From positions 1 to 64,000 of the forward strand of contig NZ_JAEVLS010000005.1 in NCBI RefSeq assembly GCF_016801985.1: a stretch of 64,000 bases of DNA. Direction: 5' to 3'. Below the pieces are notes generated by a model. It did not search any database and was not told the DNA's origin. It worked only from the letters and a program-made list of their open reading frames with translations. Numbering within the stretch: the stretch's first letter is position 1; every line of letters starts with the position of its first letter. A program made the translations under genes and the position numbers. This DNA is from Steroidobacter gossypii. Lineage in GTDB: Bacteria > Pseudomonadota > Gammaproteobacteria > Steroidobacterales > Steroidobacteraceae. Of the stretch, positions 18,075 to 26,907 are shown in pieces.

Positions 18075-18827
18075 CTACTTTGCACCAGCCCTTCTGCCAG
18101 CTCTGGGAATCGATAGATCGCCACGGACATCAAATGGCGATTTTTTGTTTCGGCCCGCACGCAACCTCCCTAGACGAACATCAAATGCGGGGACAACGGT
18201 TAGGGCAAACCGTCGCTTAGCAAAGGACTTCATTACTTCCTGCGACGTCCCGGAGAATGAACCGAGCGTCAACAGAAGCGGATCAAAATGCGCCGCCGCC
18301 TTGAACCCTCTTGGACGCCTACCAACAAGAAACCGGGGTAGCAACTCATGAACAATTCCCACAAAGTGCGCTAGCAGCATGGGATAGACAACCAACTTCT
18401 TGACCTCTGCGAAAGAGATCAAATCTCTGTTCTCACAAGCCCGCCAAACCTCTTTGCCCCTTATCACTTTCGGCTTTATCGGTATCGACCCTGATGCGAC
18501 TACGCCGACATCCACACAGAAGACACCTCCACTGTGCGCACCGCGCACCGGGAGATTCATGTGAATCTCGAACTCAGCCGTCTTGCTCACCACTTCTGCG
18601 CGCGAGAACTTTGAAGGGTGCCCGCGTGTTGATGTCTTGACTGTAAGGACGTCTCCCGCTGGATGTACGAGACGTACGTTTGCTCCATTTATTCTGTAGT
18701 GTTCATACGACGCAACGAACGCCGCGAGCTCCAGAAACGCCGTCTGATGGACCGCAATGTCGCTGAGGGCCCTATCGTGCTTCTGCAGAACCCTTCCGAC
18801 ATACGATGCGACCTTACTCACGTCCAT
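18075..18827 (-). CDS. Unknown protein with a possible PD-(D/E)XK nuclease core
   Basis: A 250-residue protein of no family I can name. Between residues 85 and 165 it shows FEIHMNLP (Glu87), GVFCVDVGVV (Asp106), then ISFAEVKKL (Glu141-x-Lys143) followed by a hydrophobic helix. This is the order E, D, ExK of the restriction-endonuclease-like fold. The C-terminus is strongly basic (RRFALTVVPAFDVRLGRLRA then GRNKKSP), suiting DNA contact. Its ATG lies 14 bases inside the end of the preceding 139-residue gene, so the two are coupled. The nuclease reading is inference from a motif pattern, not a recognised homology. Confidence 0.6.
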   Translation of the reverse strand: MDVSKVASYVGRVLQKHDRALSDIAVHQTAFLELAAFVASYEHYRINGANVRLVHPAGDVLTVKTSTRGHPSKFSRAEVVSKTAEFEIHMNLPVRGAHSGGVFCVDVGVVASGSIPIKPKVIRGKEVWRACENRDLISFAEVKKLVVYPMLLAHFVGIVHELLPRFLVGRRPRGFKAAAHFDPLLLTLGSFSGTSQEVMKSFAKRRFALTVVPAFDVRLGRLRAGRNKKSPFDVRGDLSIPRAGRRAGAK

Positions 18828-19233
18828 GAGCTAGCTCTGTCAAGACGTCGGTATAGTTATCTGCCTCAAAAACCTGTCGAAGCCCGAGTTCATCGATCAC
18901 TGCATTTAGGTCTTTGTGTAACTGCCGCAGTTCTAAATATCGCTCCGACTCCTTGCTGTAGATCGCTCCGCCAACTCTAACCGCTGACGCGCCACTACCA
19001 CGCGACACGGCCAAGGAGTTATCAACCGCCCAGTAGCATGACGAAACTATACCTATAGCCTTTCTTAGCGCAGCGACGAGGAGCAACTGCTGCCTAAGTT
19101 GCGCATTCTGCTCCACGTGCGCATCATCAAAGATGGCATCCGCCGCGGCCTCTACTGCAGCCACATAGCTCAAGACCTGGTCTCGCAACGACCTTGGCAA
19201 ATGCTCCACTATGTTGTGAATGCCTTCGTTCAC
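18814..19233 (-). CDS. Unknown 139-residue protein between protease and nuclease-like genes
   Basis: A mostly helical acidic protein, unrecognised. It starts with ATG at 19233, 39 bases after the protease stop, and its last 14 bases overlap the nuclease-like gene. There is no signal peptide or membrane segment and no metal-binding motif. The two helical halves are separated by a short Gly/Ser/Ala-rich stretch (SRGSGASAVRVGGAIYSK, residues 77 to 94). By position it could be an adaptor or inhibitor between the protease and the nuclease-like protein. That role is inference only. Confidence 0.6.
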   Translation of the reverse strand: MNEGIHNIVEHLPRSLRDQVLSYVAAVEAAADAIFDDAHVEQNAQLRQQLLLVAALRKAIGIVSSCYWAVDNSLAVSRGSGASAVRVGGAIYSKESERYLELRQLHKDLNAVIDELGLRQVFEADNYTDVLTELAHGRE

Positions 19234-19272
19234 TCAGTCTCCCTTCCGAACCAGCGACTCGACGTATTGGTC

Positions 19273-20199
19273 TTATCCGAATCTCCTGCAAATGAATTCC
19301 ACAGGCTGCAGCGACAATGCAAACGTCGAACCTGAAGGAACACGCAACCCCGGATACTCTTTCGATGAAACAGTGGTCATTGGACGCTGAGCGATAACTG
19401 CGACCGCGTCACCCTGGCCATTCACAACAGGACCGCCGCTCGCACCCGAATGCATCCCGTTGTCTACGTAAATCAGGTCGCATTCGATTCGAATGTTGGT
19501 CGATGTGCTTTCGGCGATTACTCGTCGAGAGTTTCCAACGACGGCTCGCTTGATCAGAGGTCCTGTCATATCGGCGGCGTATCCTTGTGTCATCGCCGTG
19601 AGAAACTCCGCGGCTCCGGAAGCGCCTCGGTCTAACATACGTTCTACTCCGAAAGCAGTGTCCAGTTCGTCTGAATAGCCTGCACAGAACACCTCTTCTC
19701 CAAGTTGCGGTGGCGTCGTTGACGCGGGAATAAAGGACAATGGTCGCTCCGGAGGAACCCGGGGGATGAGGAGAGCAAGGTCGATCTGCACAGGAGCTTG
19801 AAAGCCGGGGACTTGGATCGTTAAGCCACAGAACCCAACCCGGTACTCAGCTGTCGCTTGGCCAACAAGCTTCACGAGTATTTTGGTGTCAGGACCTGTG
19901 TAGTCACTCTCTCGAATCGGAAACCGACCCGTGACCACATGTGCAGCCGTGATGATTTGACCATCCGCGCGAAAGCAGAAGCCTGTGCCCTGGCTAACTC
20001 GCTCCCCAGCCTCCCACACGGTGATGTAGCCGCACGCTGCAGAAAGCTTCGTATAGAGATCTTTGTACATATGTGGTGACGCTAGCTGCTTGTAGTTCTC
20101 CGACAGCTGGCTGTCGAGAGCAGGCATCTTATCAGGTGAGCGCCAGGCGCCGGTACACACCATAACGTTTGCATATTGCCCAGATGGCCATGCTCTCAT
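19273..20199 (-). CDS. Trypsin-like serine protease, cytoplasmic
   Basis: A 308-residue protein with all three catalytic residues of a chymotrypsin-fold protease: His in ITAAHVV, Asp in IDLALLIP, and Ser in GASGGPVV. A TGFCFRADGQ stretch precedes the His motif as in HtrA-like proteases. There is no PDZ domain and no convincing signal peptide, so it probably acts in the cytoplasm, unlike DegP. The frame is open to a TTG at 20232, but I prefer the ATG at 20199; an ATG at 20127 is also possible, and none has a clear ribosome site. It is the first gene of a three-gene leftward set with the 139- and 250-residue proteins. Trypsin-like domains are known parts of bacterial conflict systems. Confidence 0.8.
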   Translation of the reverse strand: MRAWPSGQYANVMVCTGAWRSPDKMPALDSQLSENYKQLASPHMYKDLYTKLSAACGYITVWEAGERVSQGTGFCFRADGQIITAAHVVTGRFPIRESDYTGPDTKILVKLVGQATAEYRVGFCGLTIQVPGFQAPVQIDLALLIPRVPPERPLSFIPASTTPPQLGEEVFCAGYSDELDTAFGVERMLDRGASGAAEFLTAMTQGYAADMTGPLIKRAVVGNSRRVIAESTSTNIRIECDLIYVDNGMHSGASGGPVVNGQGDAVAVIAQRPMTTVSSKEYPGLRVPSGSTFALSLQPVEFICRRFG

Positions 20200-20247
20200 G
20201 GGGTGGACGACAGCAAACCCGCGGCCGCGCAATCAACCCGTACTAAG

Positions 20248-20593
20248 TTTCGCCGCATTTTGGGGCGAAACCCACTGTATTGCGCTGACCCCATGGGCTA
20301 CTGCGTTCGCCTCTGCACTATCTCGTCGCCCGCCCCGCACGCGCAGGTGCCGCGAGCCCCTTTCAATCCCTCTCCGAACAGAGCTAACACACCCTCTGTT
20401 TTTATCGATTCTCGTCAATTTCTCCACCTGACATTTCCCTGCCGGTCGGGAATGATCTTTATCGAGGAATACCGTCCCGACAGTTGAGTAAAGCCACACG
20501 TAAATGGGCCGAAACTCGACACATATATGGGGATCTAATTCGCCGAATTTTCGGCGAAACTCCCCGCTGACATTTCCTCGCCGCCGAGGGATG
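20248..20593. promoter_or_regulatory. Paired palindromes between the protease and AlpA genes
   Basis: Two copies of a TTCGCC...GGCGAA inverted repeat lie in this divergent intergenic region: arms TTTCGCC/GGCGAAA at 20248 to 20270, and a perfect pair TTCGCCGAA/TTCGGCGAA at 20539 to 20558. Two copies of a second motif beginning CTGACATTTCC, each followed by its own small inverted repeat, lie at 20428 to 20457 and 20567 to 20593. The second-motif copy and palindrome near 20540 to 20593 sit just upstream of alpA. They look like operators for a shared regulator, possibly AlpA itself. No gene lies in the rest of the interval. Confidence 0.5.
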
Positions 20594-20655
20594 CTGTCTG
20601 CATGGAGCGGACCTTCATCCGCTCAACCATCGGAGTCACATCAGGAGTAACGATC

Positions 20656-21021
20656 ATGAACTCGTATCCATCCCGAACGCTTCGTTCGATACCCACCTCA
20701 CCTGCAGCTACGCGCCCGGCCCGCATGACCGGGCAAGACGAGGCGCGGGCGCTTGCTGGCCGTCCGAGCGCTTCAATCACTCCGGCACAACCGGAAGTAC
20801 AGCAGGATGCACCGCGCGCCACACCGATCCGCATGCTCCGGCTCTCGCAAGTCGCAGCGATCACCGGCTTGAGCAAAACAAAGATCTATCAGCTGCAAAT
20901 TCAAGGCGACTTTCCGATGCGAGTGCAGCTATCTCCCAGACGTGTCGCCTGGGTGGAGTCGGAGGTGCAGGCCTGGCTCGCTGCACGCATCACATCCAGC
21001 ACGCCTCTGATTGAACGCTGA
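20656..21021 (+). CDS. alpA: AlpA-family (excisionase-like) transcriptional regulator
   Basis: A 121-residue protein. The ATG at 20656 is preceded by AGGAGT at 20643, a strong ribosome site that favours it over an in-frame start at 20602. The C-terminal 55 residues are an AlpA/excisionase winged helix: RMLRLSQVAAITGLSKTKIY, then FPMRVQLSPRRVAWVESEV and a final QAWLAARI. The first 60 residues are a Pro/Ala-rich tail not usual for AlpA, which is mostly about 70 residues. In P4-like elements AlpA controls integrase expression or excision; here it is convergent with the integrase gene 150 bases away, which fits. Confidence 0.85.
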   Translation: MNSYPSRTLRSIPTSPAATRPARMTGQDEARALAGRPSASITPAQPEVQQDAPRATPIRMLRLSQVAAITGLSKTKIYQLQIQGDFPMRVQLSPRRVAWVESEVQAWLAARITSSTPLIER

Positions 21022-21169
21022 CTGTCCCTCCGTCATGACCTTTCAGTTACAGCGCTCGGCAGCGCCGCGCCGTTGCGGCACTCCGAGCGGTCTTTAACGC
21101 CCGATCCGCGTGCGCCGCTGACGCTCGGCAGAATACCGCTCTGGCCATCAGCGGAGCGAGCACGCCCTC

Positions 21170-22516
21170 CTACGCCGCTTCGGTCGGCTCCACGATCACA
21201 TACGCCTCCGTGTCTGACTCCCGCCATAGGCTCGCAGCATCAAACTCAGCACCGATAAGATCCTCCGCCCAGCGCTCGAGCACTTCGCGCATCTCCTTCA
21301 CATAGCCATATCGGTTGTAGATCGCCGTGACGCTGCCATCGGCGTGCCCCAGCACTCGCTTGATCAGATGCTCACCGCCGACACCCAACTGCTCCGCGAT
21401 CCGAGTCGCGACGGTTCGTCGCAAGTCATGCGGCGTCCACGGCACCACGCCTCGTTCGCCGGACACAGCCGTCATGGCCTGCATCATTCTGCTGTGCCCC
21501 TTCGACCAACCTGATACCGGTGCTAGACCGTCGGTGCCGCTGAAGACGTAGTCACCCTGTCGTCCAGCGTAGTTCGCCAAAGTGTGTTCGAGTATTTGGA
21601 CCGCGACCGGCACGAGCGGCACCACGTGTACGTGATCGCTTTTGTACGCCTGTGCCGGGATGACCAGCAGCGATTGCTTGAGGTCGATATAGGGCTGGCG
21701 ACATCGCGCCCACTCGCCGGGTCGGCAGCCAGTCAGCAGGATCAGTCGATAGAGCGGACCGAACGGATAGCCAAGCGTCCCGGCCGCATGCCAAACGACC
21801 TGCGCCTCCTCCAGAGACAGCACACGCTCCTTCTTCCTCTTCTTAGGAAGGTTGTCCTCCATTCCCGAGACTGGATTGTCCGCGCGCTTCAGCAGCCGCT
21901 CACGAATGCCCCAATTGATCATTTTGCGAAGTACGGCAACTACGCTCCTCGCAGCTTCGATGCCGCCGCGACGGCGCATCTTTCCTTCACGAGTTGAAGG
22001 CGCCTTAACCATGACCTCTTTCATGAGGCTGCGCACCTGGTCGCGAGTGAGCATGTCGGCTACCACCCGACCTACGCCGCCTATGATATGAGCTCGAATG
22101 GCCATCTCGTATCTGGCCCCCGCGCGCAGTTGCTTTAGGTGGACATAGTCGGTGAGAAATTTCTCAGCCAACCCTTCGACAGTGAGGCGCCCAGTCGCTA
22201 CCCGCTCGAGCGCTTCAACCGGACTCTCACCGCGCCTCGCCTGATCGATGTATGCGTTGGCCTTTGCTCGTGCGGCGTGCAAAGAGACCTGCGGGTATGA
22301 GCCGAGCGTTAGACGTCGCTTCGGGCCCATCAGCCCATGTCCTCGATCGGTGATGCCTTCCTCGCCGAATACGCGGATCATCAACGACCATGTCGCGCCA
22401 CGCGTTTTTCCAATTCGCAGCGTGAGTCCGGGCACTGCGCCGTCAGGCAACTCGACGCGACCGGTCCGTGGTTTCGCCAATACTGCGCGTATCCCTACGT
22501 CTGTGAGCTTGTTCAT
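21170..22516 (-). CDS. int: Tyrosine integrase, P4 type
   Basis: A 448-residue site-specific recombinase from the ATG at 22516 (the frame is open further upstream to 22744, but that extension is not integrase-like). The N-terminal arm-binding domain (DUF4102 type) has LPDGAVPGLTLRIGKTRG and the LGSYPQVSLHAARAKA motif. The catalytic domain has Arg in LLTGCRPGEW, Lys in AYKSDHVHVVPL, His-x-x-Arg in TPHDLRRTVATRI, His in VLGHADGSV, and Tyr in AIYNRYGY, so all active-site residues are present. Such integrases usually enter at tRNA 3' ends, but no tRNA is seen nearby. It probably moved the surrounding island. Confidence 0.92.
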   Translation of the reverse strand: MNKLTDVGIRAVLAKPRTGRVELPDGAVPGLTLRIGKTRGATWSLMIRVFGEEGITDRGHGLMGPKRRLTLGSYPQVSLHAARAKANAYIDQARRGESPVEALERVATGRLTVEGLAEKFLTDYVHLKQLRAGARYEMAIRAHIIGGVGRVVADMLTRDQVRSLMKEVMVKAPSTREGKMRRRGGIEAARSVVAVLRKMINWGIRERLLKRADNPVSGMEDNLPKKRKKERVLSLEEAQVVWHAAGTLGYPFGPLYRLILLTGCRPGEWARCRQPYIDLKQSLLVIPAQAYKSDHVHVVPLVPVAVQILEHTLANYAGRQGDYVFSGTDGLAPVSGWSKGHSRMMQAMTAVSGERGVVPWTPHDLRRTVATRIAEQLGVGGEHLIKRVLGHADGSVTAIYNRYGYVKEMREVLERWAEDLIGAEFDAASLWRESDTEAYVIVEPTEAA

Positions 22517-22532
22517 AAGCCACCTCGCTCCT

Positions 22533-22603
22533 GGGGTGTCACTCCAAATTCGTGGGTGCCAGCCCCAAAATCGCGGTTTCTCAACGTCGCTCCGGGGTGC
22601 CAC
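22533..22603. repeat. Three short direct repeats upstream of the integrase
   Basis: GGGGTGTCAC at 22533 to 22542, GGGTGCCAG at 22554 to 22562, and GGGGTGCCAC at 22594 to 22603 lie within 90 bases of the integrase start, all in the same direction. Tyrosine integrases bind short arm-type repeats near their own gene, so these could be arm sites or an operator. No core attachment site could be identified. Confidence 0.4.
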
Positions 22604-22808
22604 CACAGGGTGATACTTTGCTCGTCTCTGCCTGAGAAAGCGAGCACCTCCGTGAACTACGAAAGACGCGAAATGCCTATTTTTATAGTCTTTGCGGCAC
22701 CTCCTCAGTTTCCCATAGAAACTCCGGAACAAAATTCGGGACATCTACATCCTGATCTAAATGCCTGACGATGTTTCTATTTTCGTATCGATCTAAGGTT
22801 CAAGTCTT

Positions 22809-22940
22809 ATGAATGTGTCGCTCCACGATGACGACGGCGCTCGAAGAGAGCACTACGCGGACCTAAGTCACTTCATCCCACCGTTGCATCGGCAACGAGT
22901 GGCAATAGACCTGGTGGAGGGCTTCAATACCCGCTCATGA
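22809..22940 (+). CDS. Possible 43-residue small protein
   Basis: A short frame begins MNVSLHDDDGARREHYADL and ends FNTRS. It has no good ribosome site and no recognised family. The remaining DNA between the integrase start (22516) and the gene ending at 23102 holds only the repeats noted and nothing else I can support. Confidence 0.2.
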   Translation: MNVSLHDDDGARREHYADLSHFIPPLHRQRVAIDLVEGFNTRS

Positions 22941-23101
22941 AGAGTGAACGCGTGGTCCCGGATGCGCCGCGGATGTCCGCAAATCTCAGCCTGCGAAGCA
23001 CTCCCGTCCGAGCGGGGTCGTAAGAAAGGCCGACTTGCGCCGCCACAACAAGCACTCCCTCACAGTCGATCGCCGGGATATCTAGGCTCGGGGTCCACAG
23101 G

Positions 23102-23704
23102 TTATCGAACGCCTCGCCGCCCCGGCTTCCAATCCCGATTGAGACGATTGAGGTCGAACCCCTTCGGATCGAACACGCCGCGGATCCATCGCAGCGTGTC
23201 CGCATACTCCGGGTGCAATCGATCGCCGATGCATTCCAGGAAATGCGCATAGCCATGAGAGCCGCCGACGTCCTCCGTCGGACAGGCGTTCTCACCCCCA
23301 GTGCAAGCTGGGGTAGGTAGCTCGAACTCTGGCCAAGCGGCAGGAGTCATCTCGATGACGCAACGGTGTACCCAACTGTCACCCATGTCGTAGTGATATC
23401 CGAACTCTCCACCAACACCACCGAGTTCGCGAACTACTGTCGCGACCGAAACACGACGCTCGTCTTGATAGTTCTGCGCCCCGCCATCAAGTTCGATCTC
23501 TTGAATCCACCAATCAGGACCGATGCAGCGTTCGCCGACGCGAAACTCGTGCGCATGCGAATCCTGCCAGCCCATTACCCACTGTAGATAATCATGCAGA
23601 GATCCAAACGTCCACTGATTGGAGACAACGATCCGCCGCCACACGAGCGGTGAGATCCCCTGCAGTTCGATTCGTATTGCAACGGGTTGTGCTTTTGGAG
23701 GCAT
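23102..23704 (-). CDS. Plasmid pRiA4b ORF-3 family protein
   Basis: A 200-residue protein from the ATG at 23704 (MPPKAQPVAIRIELQGISPL). Family signatures visible are IELQGISPLVWRRIVV near the start, TFGSLHDYLQWVMGWQDSH, a HEFRVGERCIG strand, FGYHYDMGDSWVHRCVIE, and a Cys-containing CTGGENACPTEDVGGSHGY segment. These make it a standard member of the pRiA4b ORF-3-like family, which is common on plasmids and integrative elements. Its biochemical role is not settled. It stands alone, with no gene close upstream in the same direction except the Fic remnant. Confidence 0.85.
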   Translation of the reverse strand: MPPKAQPVAIRIELQGISPLVWRRIVVSNQWTFGSLHDYLQWVMGWQDSHAHEFRVGERCIGPDWWIQEIELDGGAQNYQDERRVSVATVVRELGGVGGEFGYHYDMGDSWVHRCVIEMTPAAWPEFELPTPACTGGENACPTEDVGGSHGYAHFLECIGDRLHPEYADTLRWIRGVFDPKGFDLNRLNRDWKPGRRGVR

Positions 23705-23892
23705 GACTATGAGGCGAATACTAAGATTGGTGCGCAAGTTGGTCCGGTGACCGAGGCAATCAACCGCGACGATACTAGATGTCAGGAACAATCTGTCCGC
23801 GCGTGAGCGCTAAGTGCTCCACGCATCGTCAAAGCGTCGCACATCAACGTCACGGCACTGGCCGTCCGACAAACTACATCGAAGCTCACATA

Positions 23893-25502
23893 TCATCGTC
23901 CCGGTGTCCGCTCCGGCCGATACCGCTCGATGACACTTTCATCGACCACCGCTGTCTCACCCAAAACTCGTGACGCGGCGTCAACGACGGCCTCCCACAC
24001 GCCGGCCTCTCGAAGTACCAGCATTTCCTTCGCCAGCACGTTGCTGAGCTTACCTTCGTTCTGCTCGATCGAACGCGAGACTGGATCGATCTGATGGTCG
24101 GGCATCTCCACTATTTCTTTCACCGCCGCACGCGCCTGCGCATGGCGTCTCAGGTAAATCGATTCCTCGCGCGTCTGTTCTGTGAGTGTGCGGCTGATGA
24201 TGTCTGACAGATAGATCACATGTGACCCCAAGTCCGGATAGCGCCACATTGGCTTCGCTAGATCATCGCCGCTGAAAGTGAAATTGGATGCCACTCCGTC
24301 AGGGTAGACAGTTTGCTTAGAGTCGAACACCACGTACTCCCGTACCGACTGCATCAGCGGTTTGGAAACTCGATCCAGGATTCGGTCGTAGCTGCGCCGT
24401 TCTCCGGCATCATCGGTAATAACGGCGGACACGGGCAGAATCACCGGATCGGGAATCGCGTCGTCTCGGCGTATCACATCATTGATGAGGAACCGGTGCA
24501 GCCGGCATTGCCATCAGCTAGCGGATGGATGTAGACGAAACCGAACGCCGCTACGGCGCTGCGCATCACTGGCGACTGCCCTTCCGTCCGCTGCAGGAAA
24601 ACGTGCAACCCCTCGAGCATCGCAGGAACTTCCGCCGCAGGAGGCGCTACGTAATGAACGATCTCTTGTTGTCGAATCATCTCGCCGACAAACACGGGAG
24701 ATTGCCGGATACCGAACTGAGTCAGGGTGATCTTTCCCAGGATCTCACGCTGTAATTCAGCGAGTATTGCGGAGGTGAGCGGCGGATCACCTTGACCGGT
24801 GCGTCTAGCCATCACGTCTGCGAATCGCTCGATGCGATTGGCCTGGTCGGCTTCTCCTTCGATCGCGAAACTGGCTCGGCTCTCACGGAGCGTCATCCAC
24901 GACGCTGCACGCAGCAGCAGATCCTCGCCAAACTCCGCGGTCAGTTTCTCGAATAACTCAGTTACATTGACGTTCGACGCCCGAGCGACAGCATCGGTCT
25001 TCACGACGATAGGACAGAAATGTCTCGTACCGGGGAGGTTGTCATTCACTCGCCATCGCTGAATCTTGATCACGCGGCCCGGCGAAGCGGCGACCAGTTT
25101 GGCATCATCGACCACATCGACATAGTCGCCTCCAAGCTTGGCCGGCAGGTCCAGCACATCGCCGGTCAGCCACTCATAGAGGAACGCCGCGCGGCGTGCG
25201 TATTGCCCCGTGGGCTCTGCTGCCACCCACGATCGAATGAAGGCTGGCCCCGTTTTTCCGAAAAGCCGAGCCAGAAATTCGAGATGGGGAACTTCGTGGC
25301 GCAGGTGAAATTGCAACTGGGCGGCCGGCTCCTGCGCGGGTCTCATGAGTTCTTGGTACGTTTCGAGCCGGAGTCCATCGTTGATCTCGGTCGCTCGTCG
25401 ACCACCGATCTGGCTCAATACTGGCAACTGCCCGAGGGGCAGAACGTTATAGGCTCGAGCCAGCCACGCAGCGCCGATTGAATCAGCGGGTAAGTCGTTC
25501 AC
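23893..25502 (-). pseudogene. Fic-family protein, frameshifted inside the catalytic motif
   Basis: Two overlapping frames together make one Fic protein of about 520 residues. The first (GTG at 25502, with GGGAG upstream) reaches FVYIHPLADGN and then changes frame at about 24505. The second continues LHRFLINDVIRRDDA and runs to 23893. The canonical HPxxDGNGRxxR motif is restored if one G is added after the AAT codon, so a single-base deletion has broken the active-site loop. Intact members transfer AMP or similar groups to target proteins. The break could be a real mutation or a sequencing error; as written the product stops seven residues after the frame change. Confidence 0.85.
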
Positions 25503-25569
25503 GGGGTCTCCCGAACGCTTTGCTTCGGCATAAAAACGCAGATGCGGGCTGCTAGAAAGCCGCCACCTG

Positions 25570-25629
25570 ATTATGGGCGCATAAAATCGATTATAGAACG
25601 ATCCAATTGCAGAATTTCAATTATGGGCG
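25570..25629 (-). promoter_or_regulatory. Promoter with flanking operator-like repeats upstream of the Fic gene
   Basis: On the minus strand a perfect TATAAT (25590 to 25595) lies about 90 bases before the Fic start, with TTGAAA (25615 to 25620) 19 bases further up. The ten-base repeat ATTATGGGCG occurs at 25570 to 25579 and again at 25620 to 25629, exactly 50 bases apart on either side of the -10/-35 region. The first copy is part of an inverted repeat TTATG-GGCG-CATAA. This arrangement suggests repressor control, perhaps autoregulation. Confidence 0.5.
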
Positions 25630-25702
25630 GCAACCCGAAGCGATCCCATGCGCGGAGCGTTCGCATGCAGCCAGATCGTCCGCTCCTCCGTAACTCTTCG
25701 AT

Positions 25703-26360
25703 TTATTCTGGGTTCGCGCACCGATCGAGCCGGCGCCCCGTTGTCCCGAAGGGGTCAATAGCGATGAAAGCGCACACAGGAGGCGAGGTCCTGTTCACGT
25801 TTTCATCGGGGCCGCTCCGTAAACGGAGGCCTAGCTGGCCAACAGGGAGGCTCCTCCGATGGCTACGTGTCAGGGGCATCGGGCGAGTGGGACTATCGGC
25901 ACGCCCCCGATGCCACCTTCCATTCCAATACTCGACATATCGCTCGTACGCATGAGTCGAGGCAAGGAATGGGACATGGAAAGGGCAAGCGACGCGATGA
26001 GCGGGCAAAGTCGCCACCCCTTTTCTCGTTGCCCTAGCAGCGCGGTGGCGGCCATCGATCAAGTTTCTCCGCCAATAGAATCGGCCGAATCAGATCAGCT
26101 GTCCTGATAGCTTGTTCGTCCAGATTCTCACTTCCGTAGTTCGGAATGTCCACAACCCCAATGCTCTCGATGGGAAATCGATCAACATTGGCTTCGACAA
26201 AAGGCAGAACCCGCGTGATATTGAATTCAAAGGCGCCATTCGGATAAAGCTCGTCGCCTAGCTCTGCGGAACACGGCTGAAAGCCCTTGTCGAGCTTGAG
26301 CTTCACCGCTGTCGGGTGATCGGATCGAGTGGACAGTTTGATTCGCTTCTTCATCCTCAT
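25703..26360 (-). pseudogene. ParB-N-domain-like protein, frameshifted
   Basis: The first frame (ATG at 26360) gives FEFNITRVLPFVEANVDRF, VDIPNYGSENLDEQAIR and IRPILLAEKL, then goes out of frame near 26070. The next frame resumes with LIDGRHRAARATRKGVATLP and ends in a HAYERYVEYWN segment. Joined, they make a small protein of the ParB/sulfiredoxin-like class with the LIDGRHR nucleotide-binding loop. A few bases are missing at the joint. The second frame runs on to 25703, beyond the likely original C-terminus near 25920. The ATG overlaps the stop of the upstream gene by four bases. Confidence 0.65.
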
Positions 26361-26695
26361 CGGCCTGAGCCTGCAGCCCTCGCCGCAAATTCGCCACGCA
26401 GGCGCTCGATCGCGGGACCGCCGTCCTCAGCTGGCAGAGTCGCCGCCAGTTTCTCGACCATCGTCCAAGCGCGGTCAGAAAGCTGCGACGATCCGAAATC
26501 GTCGTCCCAGCAATGCTCCGAAATCTGCTCGATACTATCCATGAATCTCGCGAGCAGTTGCAGCGCTGCTTTTGGGTCGCGCAAAAGCACGCACCGCTCC
26601 ACGGCATCTGGACAGCGGTCGGCACGCTCCACATGCCCTGCACCTTTCCGGTAGCGGTAATCTCTGTCTCGCTCACCGTCGCGCACTAAATTCAA
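26357..26695 (-). CDS. Hypothetical protein, 112 residues
   Basis: Unrecognised acidic helical protein. Its stop overlaps the ParB-like start (ATGA), so the two were co-translated. It contains RDPKAALQLLARFMDSIEQI and a DDDFGSSQLSDRAW stretch. It may be a fragment of a longer protein, because the 200 bases upstream also contain open frames that look like helical protein (ECVRVFVLAGDSKAAAELL) but end 23 bases inside it in another frame. Confidence 0.45.
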   Translation of the reverse strand: MNLVRDGERDRDYRYRKGAGHVERADRCPDAVERCVLLRDPKAALQLLARFMDSIEQISEHCWDDDFGSSQLSDRAWTMVEKLAATLPAEDGGPAIERLRGEFAARAAGSGR

Positions 26696-26907
26696 GCTCG
26701 CTGCTCAGTAGCTCGGCGGCGGCCTTGCTGTCTCCGGCCAATACGAACACGCGGACACACTCGGAGATGCCGTCAGCAGCAAAGCCAGCGACAGAATGAA
26801 GTCGAACCCTTGCAGGCCCAGCGCGATCCGCTCCTCCCAGAGTTCCGCCGCGCGCGTAACTCCAAGGACTGCTTCTGCGGAAGTTCCGCATCCAACCGAT
26901 CCCACTC

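Noticed and set aside
22797-22806. GGTTCAAGTC, like a tRNA T-arm, as a possible attachment site upstream of the integrase
   Set aside because: No acceptor stem or other tRNA arms can be paired around it.
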